Below are positions 6,656-15,140 of a DNA stretch of 22,901 bases, piece after piece. Positions within the stretch are counted from its first letter, which is position 1, and each line of letters begins with the position of its first letter. The stretch covers positions 35,545-58,445 of the forward strand of contig CAMYNC010000016.1 in assembly GCA_947259685.1 (NCBI GenBank), written 5' to 3'. A program made the position numbers and the translations under genes. Source of the DNA: an uncultured Desulfuromonadales bacterium. Lineage in GTDB: Bacteria > Desulfobacterota > Desulfuromonadia > Desulfuromonadales > Geopsychrobacteraceae. The notes beneath the pieces are model-generated. The model saw only the letters and a program-made list of their open reading frames with translations. It was not told the DNA's origin and searched no databases.

Positions 6656-8029
6656 TTAAAAAGTTTTACGACGGCCGCCTTCCGGAGCGGGTATCCGTTT
6701 GCCGTTCGGCAGAACACCGGGATGTTCTGCATCAACATAACGTCCATGCCCGTGGCAGTAACCACATCCGATCGCTTGTGGGCTTGCCCCCGCGTCATGG
6801 CAAGTGACGCAATTTCTGCTGTCGCCTGGACGATAAGGACGATCTGCAGCTGAATGATGAATCACCTCCCAGCGGTTGATCAGTTGGCTGTCGACAGATC
6901 CCGAAGCAGCAAAGTCATCAGCATGGCATTGGCGGCAGAGATACCCCAGCGAGGTTGAGGATGCAGCAGCATTGACAGTTCTGCTCAGTACCGAACCGTT
7001 GACGCCACGCCGAAGCAAGCGCGCATTGGGGGAACCATGCGGCTCATGACAGTCGCTGCAGGCGAGCAAATAATCGGCAGCCTGATGAGTCTGGCCAGTA
7101 TAAGGAGCAAGCGTTTGCAGCGCTTGAGTATAAGCGTTCATCCCATGCTTATCTCCGGCAAATGCGGTGTCACCTCCCTGCGAAGACCAATCGATACGCA
7201 GGGTTTGCCTCTGCAAGGTTGATGAATAAATCGGCTCATTGTGGCAACTCAGACAAAAGCGGTTGTAGTCGGGCAGTTGTGACCCATCAGCAAATACCGC
7301 CGTAAGCCCTCCCGGCTCATAACCACCGGCGCCACCGGCAGATAAGGGATGCTGATAACGACCAGTATAAGCCGCCATGGTTTCTGCGACCTGGTCACCC
7401 CAGAGGTTTTCATGGTCAGTCGGCAACGAGATAGCGGAAAAGCTTGGATCTGCCGGATTTGCCCGGTTTCGTCTGGCACGATGGGGGTTATGGCAGGCAC
7501 TGCAGGGCGATGAAGAAGGTTCAAAGGATGAAAATCTCTGGGCATACTTCCAGATATCGTACAGATTGTGATAGGAGCTCTCTAAACCTCCGGCCGGCTG
7601 ATTAAAAGCATCAAGGATCGATGTCGGACCGCCGCTGACAACCCCGCCAAAGTTGCGAGAATAATCGTAATTTCCCATGGCGGCACCACCGACCTGCAAA
7701 GAGCCGATAGAGGCATGACAGGAAAAACAGAACAAATCCTCTTGCCGATAAGGCCTCAATTGCCGGCCCCGGTTGAAGTTCGCCGCGAAGAGTGATTTAC
7801 GTTCTGCATTTGCGCCGGCAGGAACAACCTGCTTGTCATGGCAATGGGCACAACTGCCGGTGGTTCGCGGGACAGCTCTCTGCCCTTGTTCAGCAAACCG
7901 TTTAACGCCAAACTGTTTATCTCCATGCGCCGAATCACTATATGGACCGGCAACAGAGGGGACAGCGACAGCAAGAAACAAGAGCAATACTGTCGTATGC
8001 AACAGGACTCCTTCAGCTAGCTTGCGCAT
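6656..8029 (-). CDS. Secreted octaheme c-type cytochrome (457 aa)
   Basis: After a signal peptide (cleavage probably at about residue 27, VAG) there are eight CXXCH motifs: C60, C101, C176 (CSACHNPH), C259, C324 (CSDCHEPHGSP), C365, C407 and C422. The spacing is irregular, with long heme-poor segments of 40 to 80 residues between sites. It is therefore not a doubled-CXXCH protein and does not follow the OmcS layout. The last two hemes are only 15 residues apart, and the C-terminus is basic. The stop of OmcS-like copy C is 3 bases upstream, and an AAGGA ribosome-binding site overlaps that gene's end, so the two are translationally linked. The likely role is as an electron-transfer partner, donor or cap of copy C. 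I do not recognise a characterised orthologue. Confidence 0.85.
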   Translation of the reverse strand: MRKLAEGVLLHTTVLLLFLAVAVPSVAGPYSDSAHGDKQFGVKRFAEQGQRAVPRTTGSCAHCHDKQVVPAGANAERKSLFAANFNRGRQLRPYRQEDLFCFSCHASIGSLQVGGAAMGNYDYSRNFGGVVSGGPTSILDAFNQPAGGLESSYHNLYDIWKYAQRFSSFEPSSSPCSACHNPHRARRNRANPADPSFSAISLPTDHENLWGDQVAETMAAYTGRYQHPLSAGGAGGYEPGGLTAVFADGSQLPDYNRFCLSCHNEPIYSSTLQRQTLRIDWSSQGGDTAFAGDKHGMNAYTQALQTLAPYTGQTHQAADYLLACSDCHEPHGSPNARLLRRGVNGSVLSRTVNAAASSTSLGYLCRQCHADDFAASGSVDSQLINRWEVIHHSAADRPYRPGDSRNCVTCHDAGASPQAIGCGYCHGHGRYVDAEHPGVLPNGKRIPAPEGGRRKTF

Positions 8030-8032
8030 CTG

Positions 8033-9106
8033 TTAGTCCTTACTGGTATGACAGGCAGTGCAACCGTCATTGGTATTGACATAATCCCAACGCAGCAGCT
8101 TGTCGTAGGGGCTGCCGTGACTACGGTGACAGGTCACGCAAGTGAGGATCGTGTCCCGCTGGAAACTGACCTGAGAGATTGGAGAATCCACTACGCTGCT
8201 GGCTACCGGCACATCGCTCCGATAGGTATGATTTGTCCCGCCATAGCCACGCACCTCGCTCCCCTCGGCCTCATTTCCCAGATCATAGTCAACCGGATGA
8301 ATGAACCAAGTGCTCTGGCTATCAACATGAAAATCATTATGGCAGCGCATACACATGGAACTGAGCGATGAGTTATCAACCTCCTGGTCAACGCCTTTAT
8401 ATTGATTATGCTCAGTGAAGGTCGGGGTCAATTCCCATTCCGGATCCTCGTAGCCGGCAATTCCGACCAACAGCCGAAAACCTTTCGCTGGCAACGTCCC
8501 GGGGTCGGTCAGCGCGCCCCCCTGCCCTTTGTGATGACCGCCAAAAATAGCCGCGGCCATACTTGCTTTACTATGGGTGCCGTGGCAACCGTAGACCCCA
8601 GCGCAGGTCACTTGCTGCCCAACAGGCCAACTGCCGTTACCCGGCGCACTCCCATCGGACGCCGTAACGCTGCCATCAAATCCGGGCGGAGTCGGCAGAA
8701 AGGGATCGTCGCTGGTCAAGCCAGTGACATTGTGCCCCTTGAGATGATCACCGCTGGCCACCCAGAAAAAGCTGCCCCCGGCCAAGGTATTGCTGCTCGC
8801 CTCGGTTCCAGTTGCGGCGTAAATCGGAGCTATCGCTGACATGACAAAAGGCGTTGTGCCACCGGAGTTGACTCCCGTATGACAACCGACACAGTCGGTC
8901 GTCAACAACGCCTCGTAAGGACCCTCATCCCCCCATTCCTGCAGCACCTGACCATCTTGACTGTAGTGCATCGTGTGGCAGTTGATACACTTTCCCGAAA
9001 CAGCAGCCTGCACCTGCGGAACACTCAATAGCAGCCCAGCGGCAATACTGACAATCAAAATCTGTCGCCAGAGATATGTGGCAAAGCTGATGACGCGCAA
9101 AAACAT
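8033..9106 (-). CDS. OmcS-like secreted multiheme cytochrome, copy C (5 CXXCH + 1 CX5CH)
   Basis: This is the third OmcS-family protein. Its leader is somewhat longer (to about residue 35). The motifs are CINCHTMHYS at 40, CVGCH at 72, GGSFFWV then GHNVTG near 124, CAGVYGCH at 168-175 (five residues between the cysteines), EHNQYKGVD near 233, CMRCHNDFH at 252, CVTCHRSHGSP at 323 and CTACHTSKD at 349. The CX5CH at the third position matches copy A but not copy B. The ribosome-binding site is weak: AGGG lies only one base from the ATG. The gene follows a 199-base gap containing a large palindrome and is coupled to the octaheme gene downstream. Likely exported to the cell surface, perhaps as a filament subunit. 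Confidence 0.87.
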   Translation of the reverse strand: MFLRVISFATYLWRQILIVSIAAGLLLSVPQVQAAVSGKCINCHTMHYSQDGQVLQEWGDEGPYEALLTTDCVGCHTGVNSGGTTPFVMSAIAPIYAATGTEASSNTLAGGSFFWVASGDHLKGHNVTGLTSDDPFLPTPPGFDGSVTASDGSAPGNGSWPVGQQVTCAGVYGCHGTHSKASMAAAIFGGHHKGQGGALTDPGTLPAKGFRLLVGIAGYEDPEWELTPTFTEHNQYKGVDQEVDNSSLSSMCMRCHNDFHVDSQSTWFIHPVDYDLGNEAEGSEVRGYGGTNHTYRSDVPVASSVVDSPISQVSFQRDTILTCVTCHRSHGSPYDKLLRWDYVNTNDGCTACHTSKD

Positions 9107-9161
9107 GCCCTAGTGCAAGAAATAATTAGCGCCCATTCGAAAACTTGGATGGGGCTAGTGA

Positions 9162-9303
9162 AGTTTCTGATTTGGAAACGAGCAATTTTTCGCAAGGTCA
9201 AGGAAATCAAGGAATTGCGCGGAGACGTACATGGTACGTCGCACAATCAAGTCCGAAGATTGACGCAGAGATTGCGAAAAAGGGCCGTTTCCGGACAGAA
9301 ACT
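9162..9303. repeat. 142-bp imperfect palindrome (long hairpin element)
   Basis: The outer ends are AGTTTCTG (9162-9169) and its complement CAGAAACT (9296-9303). Moving inwards, GGAAACG and TTTTTCGCAA pair with TTGCGAAAAA and CGTTTCC. The centre is GACGTAC-ATG-GTACGTC (9224-9240). Ends and centre share one axis near 9232. Mismatches are concentrated between about 9196 and 9222. It fills most of the gap between the NHL gene stop (9306) and OmcS-like copy C, so its transcript could fold into one long hairpin. It has the look of a dispersed palindromic repeat rather than a simple terminator, since neither end carries a T-tract. Confidence 0.75.
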
Positions 9304-9305
9304 AA

Positions 9306-10193
9306 TTAGCGGTTTAAAACCACAACCCGGCCACTACCTTCATCAACGACACAGAGCCGCTCGTCCCAGTCAAAGAGTAAATCCGCACCGACCCACAGTT
9401 GACCGGCCCGTTTCCCCTTGCCAAGAAATGTGTATTTCTGCTCACCGCTATGACCATAGACAACAACAGTTCCAGCGTGCCGGTCAAGCAGATAAAGCTG
9501 CCCGGAGCGATCCACCTCAAGCGCCGTCGGAAACTGCAAACCCTTTAACTTAATGAGCTTTTCCACCTTGCCAGACAATGACATCTGCACCACACTGGCC
9601 CCTAAGCCATCCAGACCCCAGAGAGAATTGTTGCGGATTTTAAAGTCGGAAAAGCCGTTGAAATCAGCCTCGCCAAGGTACGTCTGGGCAACCTGCAGAT
9701 TATCATCCAGACGCACAACCTGCCCCTTCATCCGATCAAGCACATAGAGCTGATCTTTCTCATCAAGGGCCAATCTGGACAGAAAAATCGCCGTTCCGTC
9801 AGAATATTTGGGCGAAAAGCGCTGTAATTTCTTTTGCCGTGGGTTGATATAGAACAGTTCGTTACTCGAACGTTCCACCACCCAGAGACTACCCGAGGTG
9901 GTCTTCACCATGGCGACAGGCCGCTTCAGCTGCCCACCAGCGGTAAAGGCGGAGAGAAACTGCCCATCCTTATCGAAAGAGACCAGCTGTCCACTCGCTG
10001 CGTCGACCACATAATAGCGCTTGACCTTGGCATCGATCTCCACAGAGACCGGTTGTTCAAGCTGAACACCTGAATCTTTCTGCGGTAACTGATGCAGCAA
10101 AGACCAAGGGCCTCCCGCAGCTAGAACAAGGCTGCTACAACCGAGAACCGCCAACAAAACACCGACGCTCAATGTCACTTTTTTATAGTTCAT
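9306..10193 (-). CDS. Secreted NHL-repeat beta-propeller protein (295 aa)
   Basis: A signal peptide of about 25 residues (ending VLAA) is followed by about six NHL-like repeats covering the rest of the protein. Each has the pattern hydrophobic-A-D-x-x-G-x-L-Y-V-x-D, for example LALDEKDQLYVLDR, ALEVDRSGQLYLLDR and LLFDWDERLCVVDE. A cysteine (LGCSS) sits inside the leader, but the preceding residues suit a lipobox less well than ordinary signal peptidase cleavage, so a lipoprotein form is possible but second choice. There are no heme motifs. NHL propellers bind proteins or polysaccharides, and one lies beside omcS in G. sulfurreducens as I recall, which fits its place here next to an OmcS-like gene. 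AGGAGA lies 6 bases before the ATG. A 191-base gap separates it from the six-gene block, so it may have its own promoter. Confidence 0.82.
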   Translation of the reverse strand: MNYKKVTLSVGVLLAVLGCSSLVLAAGGPWSLLHQLPQKDSGVQLEQPVSVEIDAKVKRYYVVDAASGQLVSFDKDGQFLSAFTAGGQLKRPVAMVKTTSGSLWVVERSSNELFYINPRQKKLQRFSPKYSDGTAIFLSRLALDEKDQLYVLDRMKGQVVRLDDNLQVAQTYLGEADFNGFSDFKIRNNSLWGLDGLGASVVQMSLSGKVEKLIKLKGLQFPTALEVDRSGQLYLLDRHAGTVVVYGHSGEQKYTFLGKGKRAGQLWVGADLLFDWDERLCVVDEGSGRVVVLNR

Positions 10194-10384
10194 CTAGTTT
10201 CTCCTGAACCTTCGTTTTTACCTGGATCCGTGGGTAAACGGTGGATGAAGAGTGCAAGTACTTGGATTGCATGAGTTATTCAAAAATATTAGCTGCACCC
10301 AATAGGTTCAGCGGTGATTTTTGGAACGCTCAGGCAATTCAATGACTTGTGCTATTCGCCGCCGGATACTCATGGATTCAGGTA
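10194..10384 (-). other. Intergenic gap between the 16-heme gene and the NHL gene
   Basis: This 191-base gap has only weak structure. One inverted pair (TTTACC and GGTAAA at about 10228-10248) lacks a T-tract, and there are scattered AT-rich hexamers near 10280. I see no convincing terminator, riboswitch or reading frame. A promoter for the NHL gene would fit here but cannot be pinned down. Confidence 0.3.
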
Positions 10385-11551
10385 TTAGTAACTCGGATGA
10401 CACTGAACACAGAGTCCGCGCTCACCGCTGCCATGCAGGAAATACTTGTACATGGTCCCGGTATTGGCATCATGGCAAGTCAGACAATCCAATTCCCGGC
10501 CGTTACGCGGATCGATAACCCCCTCGCCCTGCGGGTGGGTGAACTCGCCATGCAGGTCGTGGCACTGAGCACAAACGTTCTGACCATTGATCAGCATGGC
10601 CGGATTATCCCCACCGTGGCCATAGTGACAATTGGAACAGGAATTCCAGTCCTGGTGATTGTGGAGCATCTTGTCCCGCTTAGCAAAGGTATCAGCATGG
10701 CAGCTGCGGCAGACAGTCCCTTGATTGGTCGGCAACAAACCGGCGCGATCACCCACATGGGGATCGTGACAAGTTGTACAGACATTATTGGAACCACCGG
10801 CACCGATATGAGTATGTACTTTATTAAAGCTGTCGAGTGTCTGCTGGTGACAACCCAAACACAACTCGGTGCCAGCCTGTTTACCATGACAGGCATTACA
10901 GTTTTTTTGGGCAAAGGGGGCATGACTCACTGCCCGCAGCAACCTGGAATCCTTGCCGCCGTGTGGATTGTGGCAGCTAAGGCAATCGACCTGTTTCAGG
11001 CTACGCCCCAGATGAACCGACTTCAGAGCACTGGTCGGCTGATGACACTCGAAGCAGAGTGCGCTGCCTGAGGTTTTCAACAACCGGTAATCATCACCGG
11101 CATGGGCGCTGTGGCAGGCGCTGCACTTCCCCTGCTGAAACGGCTTGTGGGCAACAGCAAAATTCTGCTCTGAAGATTCATGACAGCCGTAGCAGAGTTC
11201 TGCAGCACTCTTCTTTAACAGGCCTGAGTTAGATGATGCATGCGGGGCATGACATTCACTACAGAGCCCCTCTTTAACCGGCTTGTGCGGTACAGCGCTC
11301 GATGCAACCCGATCGGCCAGCTGTTGATGGCAGGAGTAACAGAGCTGCGCTTCTTTCTCCAGCAGTAAGCCTTCGTATTTCGCAACATGCGGACTGTGGC
11401 AGGTCGCACACTGCTGTTTAGCGACCGGAGGGTGCACAACCCGCCCCTTGAACTTGTCCACGTCATGACAATCGAAACAGTCGGCAGAAAAGACCGGCAA
11501 CGGCAAGCAGATCCATAAAACAATGATCAGTAGTAATCTCAAGATACTCAT
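10385..11551 (-). CDS. 16-heme c-type cytochrome of the doubled-CXXCH type (388 aa)
   Basis: After a signal peptide (about residues 1-23, ending PVFSA) sixteen CXXCH motifs are spread along the whole length. Most fall in repeats of the form HxPxxxGxCxxCHxPH, then LL, then LCxxCH, about 40 residues each. Examples are CATCHSPH with CYSCHQQ and CSECHAPH with CYGCHES. The final third is less regular and ends CVQCHPSY. The mature protein has no lipobox, so it is soluble in the periplasm or secreted. Its start overlaps the stop of the 26-heme gene by four bases (ATGA), and GGAGG within the end of that gene supplies its ribosome-binding site, so the two should be made together. The extended heme chain suits long-distance electron transfer. 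The partner and location are inferred. Confidence 0.9.
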   Translation of the reverse strand: MSILRLLLIIVLWICLPLPVFSADCFDCHDVDKFKGRVVHPPVAKQQCATCHSPHVAKYEGLLLEKEAQLCYSCHQQLADRVASSAVPHKPVKEGLCSECHAPHASSNSGLLKKSAAELCYGCHESSEQNFAVAHKPFQQGKCSACHSAHAGDDYRLLKTSGSALCFECHQPTSALKSVHLGRSLKQVDCLSCHNPHGGKDSRLLRAVSHAPFAQKNCNACHGKQAGTELCLGCHQQTLDSFNKVHTHIGAGGSNNVCTTCHDPHVGDRAGLLPTNQGTVCRSCHADTFAKRDKMLHNHQDWNSCSNCHYGHGGDNPAMLINGQNVCAQCHDLHGEFTHPQGEGVIDPRNGRELDCLTCHDANTGTMYKYFLHGSGERGLCVQCHPSY

Positions 11552-13512
11552 TTCTGACCTCCTGCATGGCAGGGGGTGCAGTTCCCTTTTTCGAACGGCT
11601 CATGTTTTATCGGTAGGGTCAGGGAGCGGTCAGGACCACCGTGCGGGTCATGACAGCTGAAACAGCTGCCAGCTGAAGGCTCCAGGTTGCTGTGTGAAGC
11701 GGTCAACGCCGAACGGCTGATATCGTGACATTCACCACAGAGTGTGGCATCGGCGGTTTTCGCCCGACTGAGCTGTGGTGCGTGCGGATCATGGCAGGCT
11801 TGACAGTTGCCATCTACGGCCGGCTTATGCCCGACACCTGTTTTCCAGAAACGGTCTACATCATGGCAATTCAGACAGAGTTGCGGCCGTTCTTGCAGCA
11901 GATAAGCCGGCTCATCGTTACCGTGGGCATAATGGCAGACAGCACAGTTCTGGTGGCCCGAAGGGGTTCCTGTCTGTATCCTCTGTGGGGCATGGCACTC
12001 AACACAGAGTTCGCCGGCGGCACCGGTGAGCAAAAATGGCTGTTCACTGCCGTGGGGATAATGACAGAGCTCGCAACGCCCCTGCTTGAACGGTTGATGT
12101 CGGTTCGGCTGCTGTCGTTCGGTTTCAGTGGTTCCATGGCAAAGGGCACAGTTTTCAGCACCCGAGTTCATCAGCAGCTTGGGCTGTTCGGCCCCATGCG
12201 GGTTATGGCAGGCAGAGCAGCTTCCGGCAACGAAGGGACGATGCAAGCTCGGTTGAGCCAGAGCTTCGCTGACCTGATCATGGCAATCAGCGCAGAGCAT
12301 CCGCTGCTGTTTGATCAGCACACCGGCATAGACACTTTCGTGCGGCTGATGACAGCCAAGACAATCTCCACTACGGGCCGGCTGGTGGTTGACCCGTTTA
12401 TTGGCTGCGTAATCAGCATGGCAGTCCAGGCAAAGCTGATTGCCCTCCTTACGCAACAATGCCGATTGTCCAGCTGCAGGCAGATGGGGAGCATGACAGA
12501 CCAGACAGTCCCCCTGTTTGGCTGGTGCGTGCTGATGCCCTACCCCTTCGGCCTCAGCTTCAGGCCCGAAACTCTTGAATTGGTGACAGTCGAAGCAAAG
12601 CTGCTGCGGCTGCTTTTTTAACATGCCGAGATAATTACTGGCATGCACCTGGTGACAGCTGGTGCATTCACCCTTGGTCGCCGGAGCATGTGCCCCTTTG
12701 GCCGCATAGCTTCTCAATTCATCCGCATGGCAGCCGGCACAAAGTTGATCTGCAGCCGCCTTGACGGCAAAAGGTGCCTGGCTGCTACTGGATTGATGAC
12801 AGCCATCACACTGTTTAACTCCAACCGGCTGATGAACGATATCCTTCAGCAGCTGCTGATTTTCAGCGGAGTGAACATTGTGGCAACCACTACAGCCGCT
12901 CACAACAGAGTAACCACCATGCTGCGAGACAAAGGAGCTGCTGCCAGTCTCGTGACAATCCTGGCAAAGTTCAGTTTCGCTTTTAATCAACAACTTGGCA
13001 ACTGTCGAGCCGTGGGTTTCATGGCAGGTTTCGCAGCCCTTTTCCAAAGGAGGGTGTTTATAGGTGCGCTTGAAAGGTGCAGAGTCATGACAATTGAAAC
13101 AGAGTTCATCCCGTTTTGCATCAAGCAGGAATTTTTCTGCTGAATTGTGGGGTTGGTGGCAAAGATTGCACTGCCCCTCTTTGACAGGTGCATGCAGAAC
13201 GGAGGCGCTATTCAACTCTTCGGTCAAGTCTTTGTGACAAAAAAAACAGATATTCGGCACCGGAGCCTTGAGATAAGCGCCGCCGATTAAACCATGCTTG
13301 CGGTGGCAGCCAGCGCAGTCTCCCTGGGCGACCGGCTTATGGACCACCCCGGAGGAAAATTTATCCTGGTATTCAGAGTGGCAATCCAAGCAGGACTTGC
13401 CCCCCTTGGTAGCGGGGGCGCTGGGAGCACAGGAGCTCAGCAGAAGACTTAACAGCAGTAGCACTCCAAAAGCCAGCAGTCCGCAACAACAACTTTTCAA
13501 TTTAAGAATCAT
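11548..13512 (-). CDS. 26-heme c-type cytochrome lipoprotein (654 aa)
   Basis: A lipoprotein signal ends LLLSSC at residue 28, with alanine at +2, compatible with the outer membrane. The remainder is built almost wholly from about a dozen doubled-CXXCH repeats of roughly 45 residues (GxCxxCHxPHxSxxxxLL, then LCxxCH). I count 26 CXXCH motifs, from CLDCH at 41 to CTPCHAGG near the C-terminus, one heme per 25 residues. A gene of this heme count lies in the omcS neighbourhood of G. sulfurreducens as I remember it. The ATG overlaps the isomerase stop by four bases, and the stop overlaps the 16-heme start likewise. It probably forms a membrane-tethered wire between the conduit and extracellular partners. 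The multiplicity of repeats explains the long spurious frames on the opposite strand. Confidence 0.92.
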   Translation of the reverse strand: MILKLKSCCCGLLAFGVLLLLSLLLSSCAPSAPATKGGKSCLDCHSEYQDKFSSGVVHKPVAQGDCAGCHRKHGLIGGAYLKAPVPNICFFCHKDLTEELNSASVLHAPVKEGQCNLCHQPHNSAEKFLLDAKRDELCFNCHDSAPFKRTYKHPPLEKGCETCHETHGSTVAKLLIKSETELCQDCHETGSSSFVSQHGGYSVVSGCSGCHNVHSAENQQLLKDIVHQPVGVKQCDGCHQSSSSQAPFAVKAAADQLCAGCHADELRSYAAKGAHAPATKGECTSCHQVHASNYLGMLKKQPQQLCFDCHQFKSFGPEAEAEGVGHQHAPAKQGDCLVCHAPHLPAAGQSALLRKEGNQLCLDCHADYAANKRVNHQPARSGDCLGCHQPHESVYAGVLIKQQRMLCADCHDQVSEALAQPSLHRPFVAGSCSACHNPHGAEQPKLLMNSGAENCALCHGTTETERQQPNRHQPFKQGRCELCHYPHGSEQPFLLTGAAGELCVECHAPQRIQTGTPSGHQNCAVCHYAHGNDEPAYLLQERPQLCLNCHDVDRFWKTGVGHKPAVDGNCQACHDPHAPQLSRAKTADATLCGECHDISRSALTASHSNLEPSAGSCFSCHDPHGGPDRSLTLPIKHEPFEKGNCTPCHAGGQK

Positions 13513-15140
13513 GACTTTGTTTCTTCCTCATGCAATTCTTTGTTCAATTTTTTCCAGACAGAGCGATTCAACTTGATCGCCGAACGATCGCGCAGCTGTT
13601 TGACCATCGCGGCGCGTTGTTCTTTAAAACGATCAGCCTTCAATTGATTACTGATTTGCCCTTTGACTTTTTCCAGCGGAACGAACTCACGCTCGCCTTT
13701 GCGAACAACTTTAATGAACAGCAGGTTCTCCCCATCCTTGACACCGGCACTGACCTGCCCAGCGGCGAGCTTGGCAACTTCAGCCTGCATAACCGGGCTG
13801 AGATGCGCAAGAGGAACCTTCTCTATCTGGATACCGGCTGGTGAGATCGGCTCCATCACCTTAAAGTAATCTTCCCCAGCCTTGATCCGCTGCGTCAGCC
13901 GCTCAGCCAGTTCATATTCGTTGGTTTTCACCACCGCCAATTCCACCAAACCCTCGCGAGAATATTTTTCCGGATGCTGCTGATAATAAGCTTCAATATC
14001 GCTGTCGGTGACCTGCACTTGCGGCTGGAGCACTGTCACTTCAAGCTCTTTGATCAAGCGGTGTTGTGAATAAAATTCCAAGGTATCCTTGAGCGGTGGC
14101 ACTGTCTGATAATTGCGGTCCAGCGCTTCCATGCTTGTCAAGGTCTGCACCAGCAGATCGCTGACAATCCGCTGTTTCGATGCCGCAAAATTCTCGGCGC
14201 TCTTATCGGCATGGCCGCGATTTTTTTGTGCCTTGTTGACCGCTGCATAGATAAACCCCGCCGGAACCTCGGTTTTGCCCATTTTCACTGCTAGTTTTGC
14301 GGCGAGTTCGTCATCGATGCCGCCAGGCTGAATCGCTGCGATGACATCCTCATCGACCTGGACGTCATACTTGACCTTCAACCTTTCAACCAGTTGGTGG
14401 GTCAGGTCAGCTTCCTGCTGTTTTAACGAATCGCGAATCAATTTCTGTTTGACCGTCTCGAAATCTGCCTCACTTCCCTCCTGACGTTCGATAACCTCGA
14501 GAAAATACCAGGAATGGCCGAAGTGGACAGGGCCACCGATCTCTCCCTGCGGCAGCTCCAGAGCGACGGTCTGCAACGAAGCGGGAATTCGCGTGTAGCG
14601 CATCAGCCCGGTCGCTTCCATTTGCTCGACACTTCCCTGCAAGCCGGCAGCATCGGCGACCTTATCGAGGGAGATGCCCTGTCCAAGGAAGCCCTTGACC
14701 ACATTGGCCTGCTCCTGGTCGTTCAGCGCCAACATCCGCAGGTTGAGGATCGGCGTGTAGTCTTTTTTATAGGCCGCCCAGAGTTCCTCTTGAGAGGGAA
14801 CTTTTTTCCGCGAGTCAACCTCTTCTTTTTTGAGCTGCATCAATGCCCGTACTTTTAAAAAAACCAGCAGTTTTTTTTGATAGGTGGGATTATCCTGCAA
14901 CTGCATATCACTCGCTTCCTGGGACAGCAGCATCCAGTCGATAAATTCATCTGGAGAGCCTAGAAGCTCCATCCCCGGCTCGCGCCATTCACGCCACCAA
15001 TGGCGGTAGTCTTCGGGGGTAAATTCTGTCCCATTGATGGTGACCAGCTCTTTGCCTCCGAACAGAGCCAGGGCTCTGCCGGCCGGCAGTAACAGCAACA
15101 GCAATAAAAGCAGTCCAATCCATCCATTTTTATTTATCAT
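13509..15140 (-). CDS. Periplasmic parvulin/SurA-type peptidyl-prolyl isomerase (543 aa)
   Basis: I place the start at the ATG at 15140. AGGA (15149-15152) lies 8 bases upstream, and the start forms the same four-base ATGA overlap with the previous gene that recurs in this block. A TTG two codons earlier is the alternative. A strongly leucine-rich signal peptide is followed by a helical SurA-like N-terminal region. It contains two degenerate rotamase-like domains at about residues 131-220 (HFGHSWYFLEV) and 396-480 (ENLLFIKVVRKGE), and a basic helical C-terminus. SurA-type chaperones fold outer-membrane and secreted proteins. Between a set of CsgG-like lipoproteins and the 26-heme gene, this one is probably dedicated to the cytochromes or barrel of this locus. 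The key active-site residues are not clearly conserved, so it may be mainly a chaperone. Confidence 0.85.
   Translation of the reverse strand: MINKNGWIGLLLLLLLLLPAGRALALFGGKELVTINGTEFTPEDYRHWWREWREPGMELLGSPDEFIDWMLLSQEASDMQLQDNPTYQKKLLVFLKVRALMQLKKEEVDSRKKVPSQEELWAAYKKDYTPILNLRMLALNDQEQANVVKGFLGQGISLDKVADAAGLQGSVEQMEATGLMRYTRIPASLQTVALELPQGEIGGPVHFGHSWYFLEVIERQEGSEADFETVKQKLIRDSLKQQEADLTHQLVERLKVKYDVQVDEDVIAAIQPGGIDDELAAKLAVKMGKTEVPAGFIYAAVNKAQKNRGHADKSAENFAASKQRIVSDLLVQTLTSMEALDRNYQTVPPLKDTLEFYSQHRLIKELEVTVLQPQVQVTDSDIEAYYQQHPEKYSREGLVELAVVKTNEYELAERLTQRIKAGEDYFKVMEPISPAGIQIEKVPLAHLSPVMQAEVAKLAAGQVSAGVKDGENLLFIKVVRKGEREFVPLEKVKGQISNQLKADRFKEQRAAMVKQLRDRSAIKLNRSVWKKLNKELHEEETKS

Noticed and set aside
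11725..12621. A 298-codon open frame on the plus strand opposite the 26-heme gene, and similar ones at 2914-3645 and 10349-11071
   Set aside because: These are antisense shadows of cytochrome genes. The repeated Cys and His codons of CXXCH read as Met, Ala and Thr-rich runs on the other strand and remove stop codons. They have no ribosome-binding sites and no family features.
10385..13512. Regularly spaced short repeats of TGGCA or TGACA type, resembling a repeat array
   Set aside because: The spacing matches the CXXCH codons of the doubled-heme repeats in the 16- and 26-heme genes. The units are not identical and lie in a continuous coding frame, so this is not a CRISPR array.
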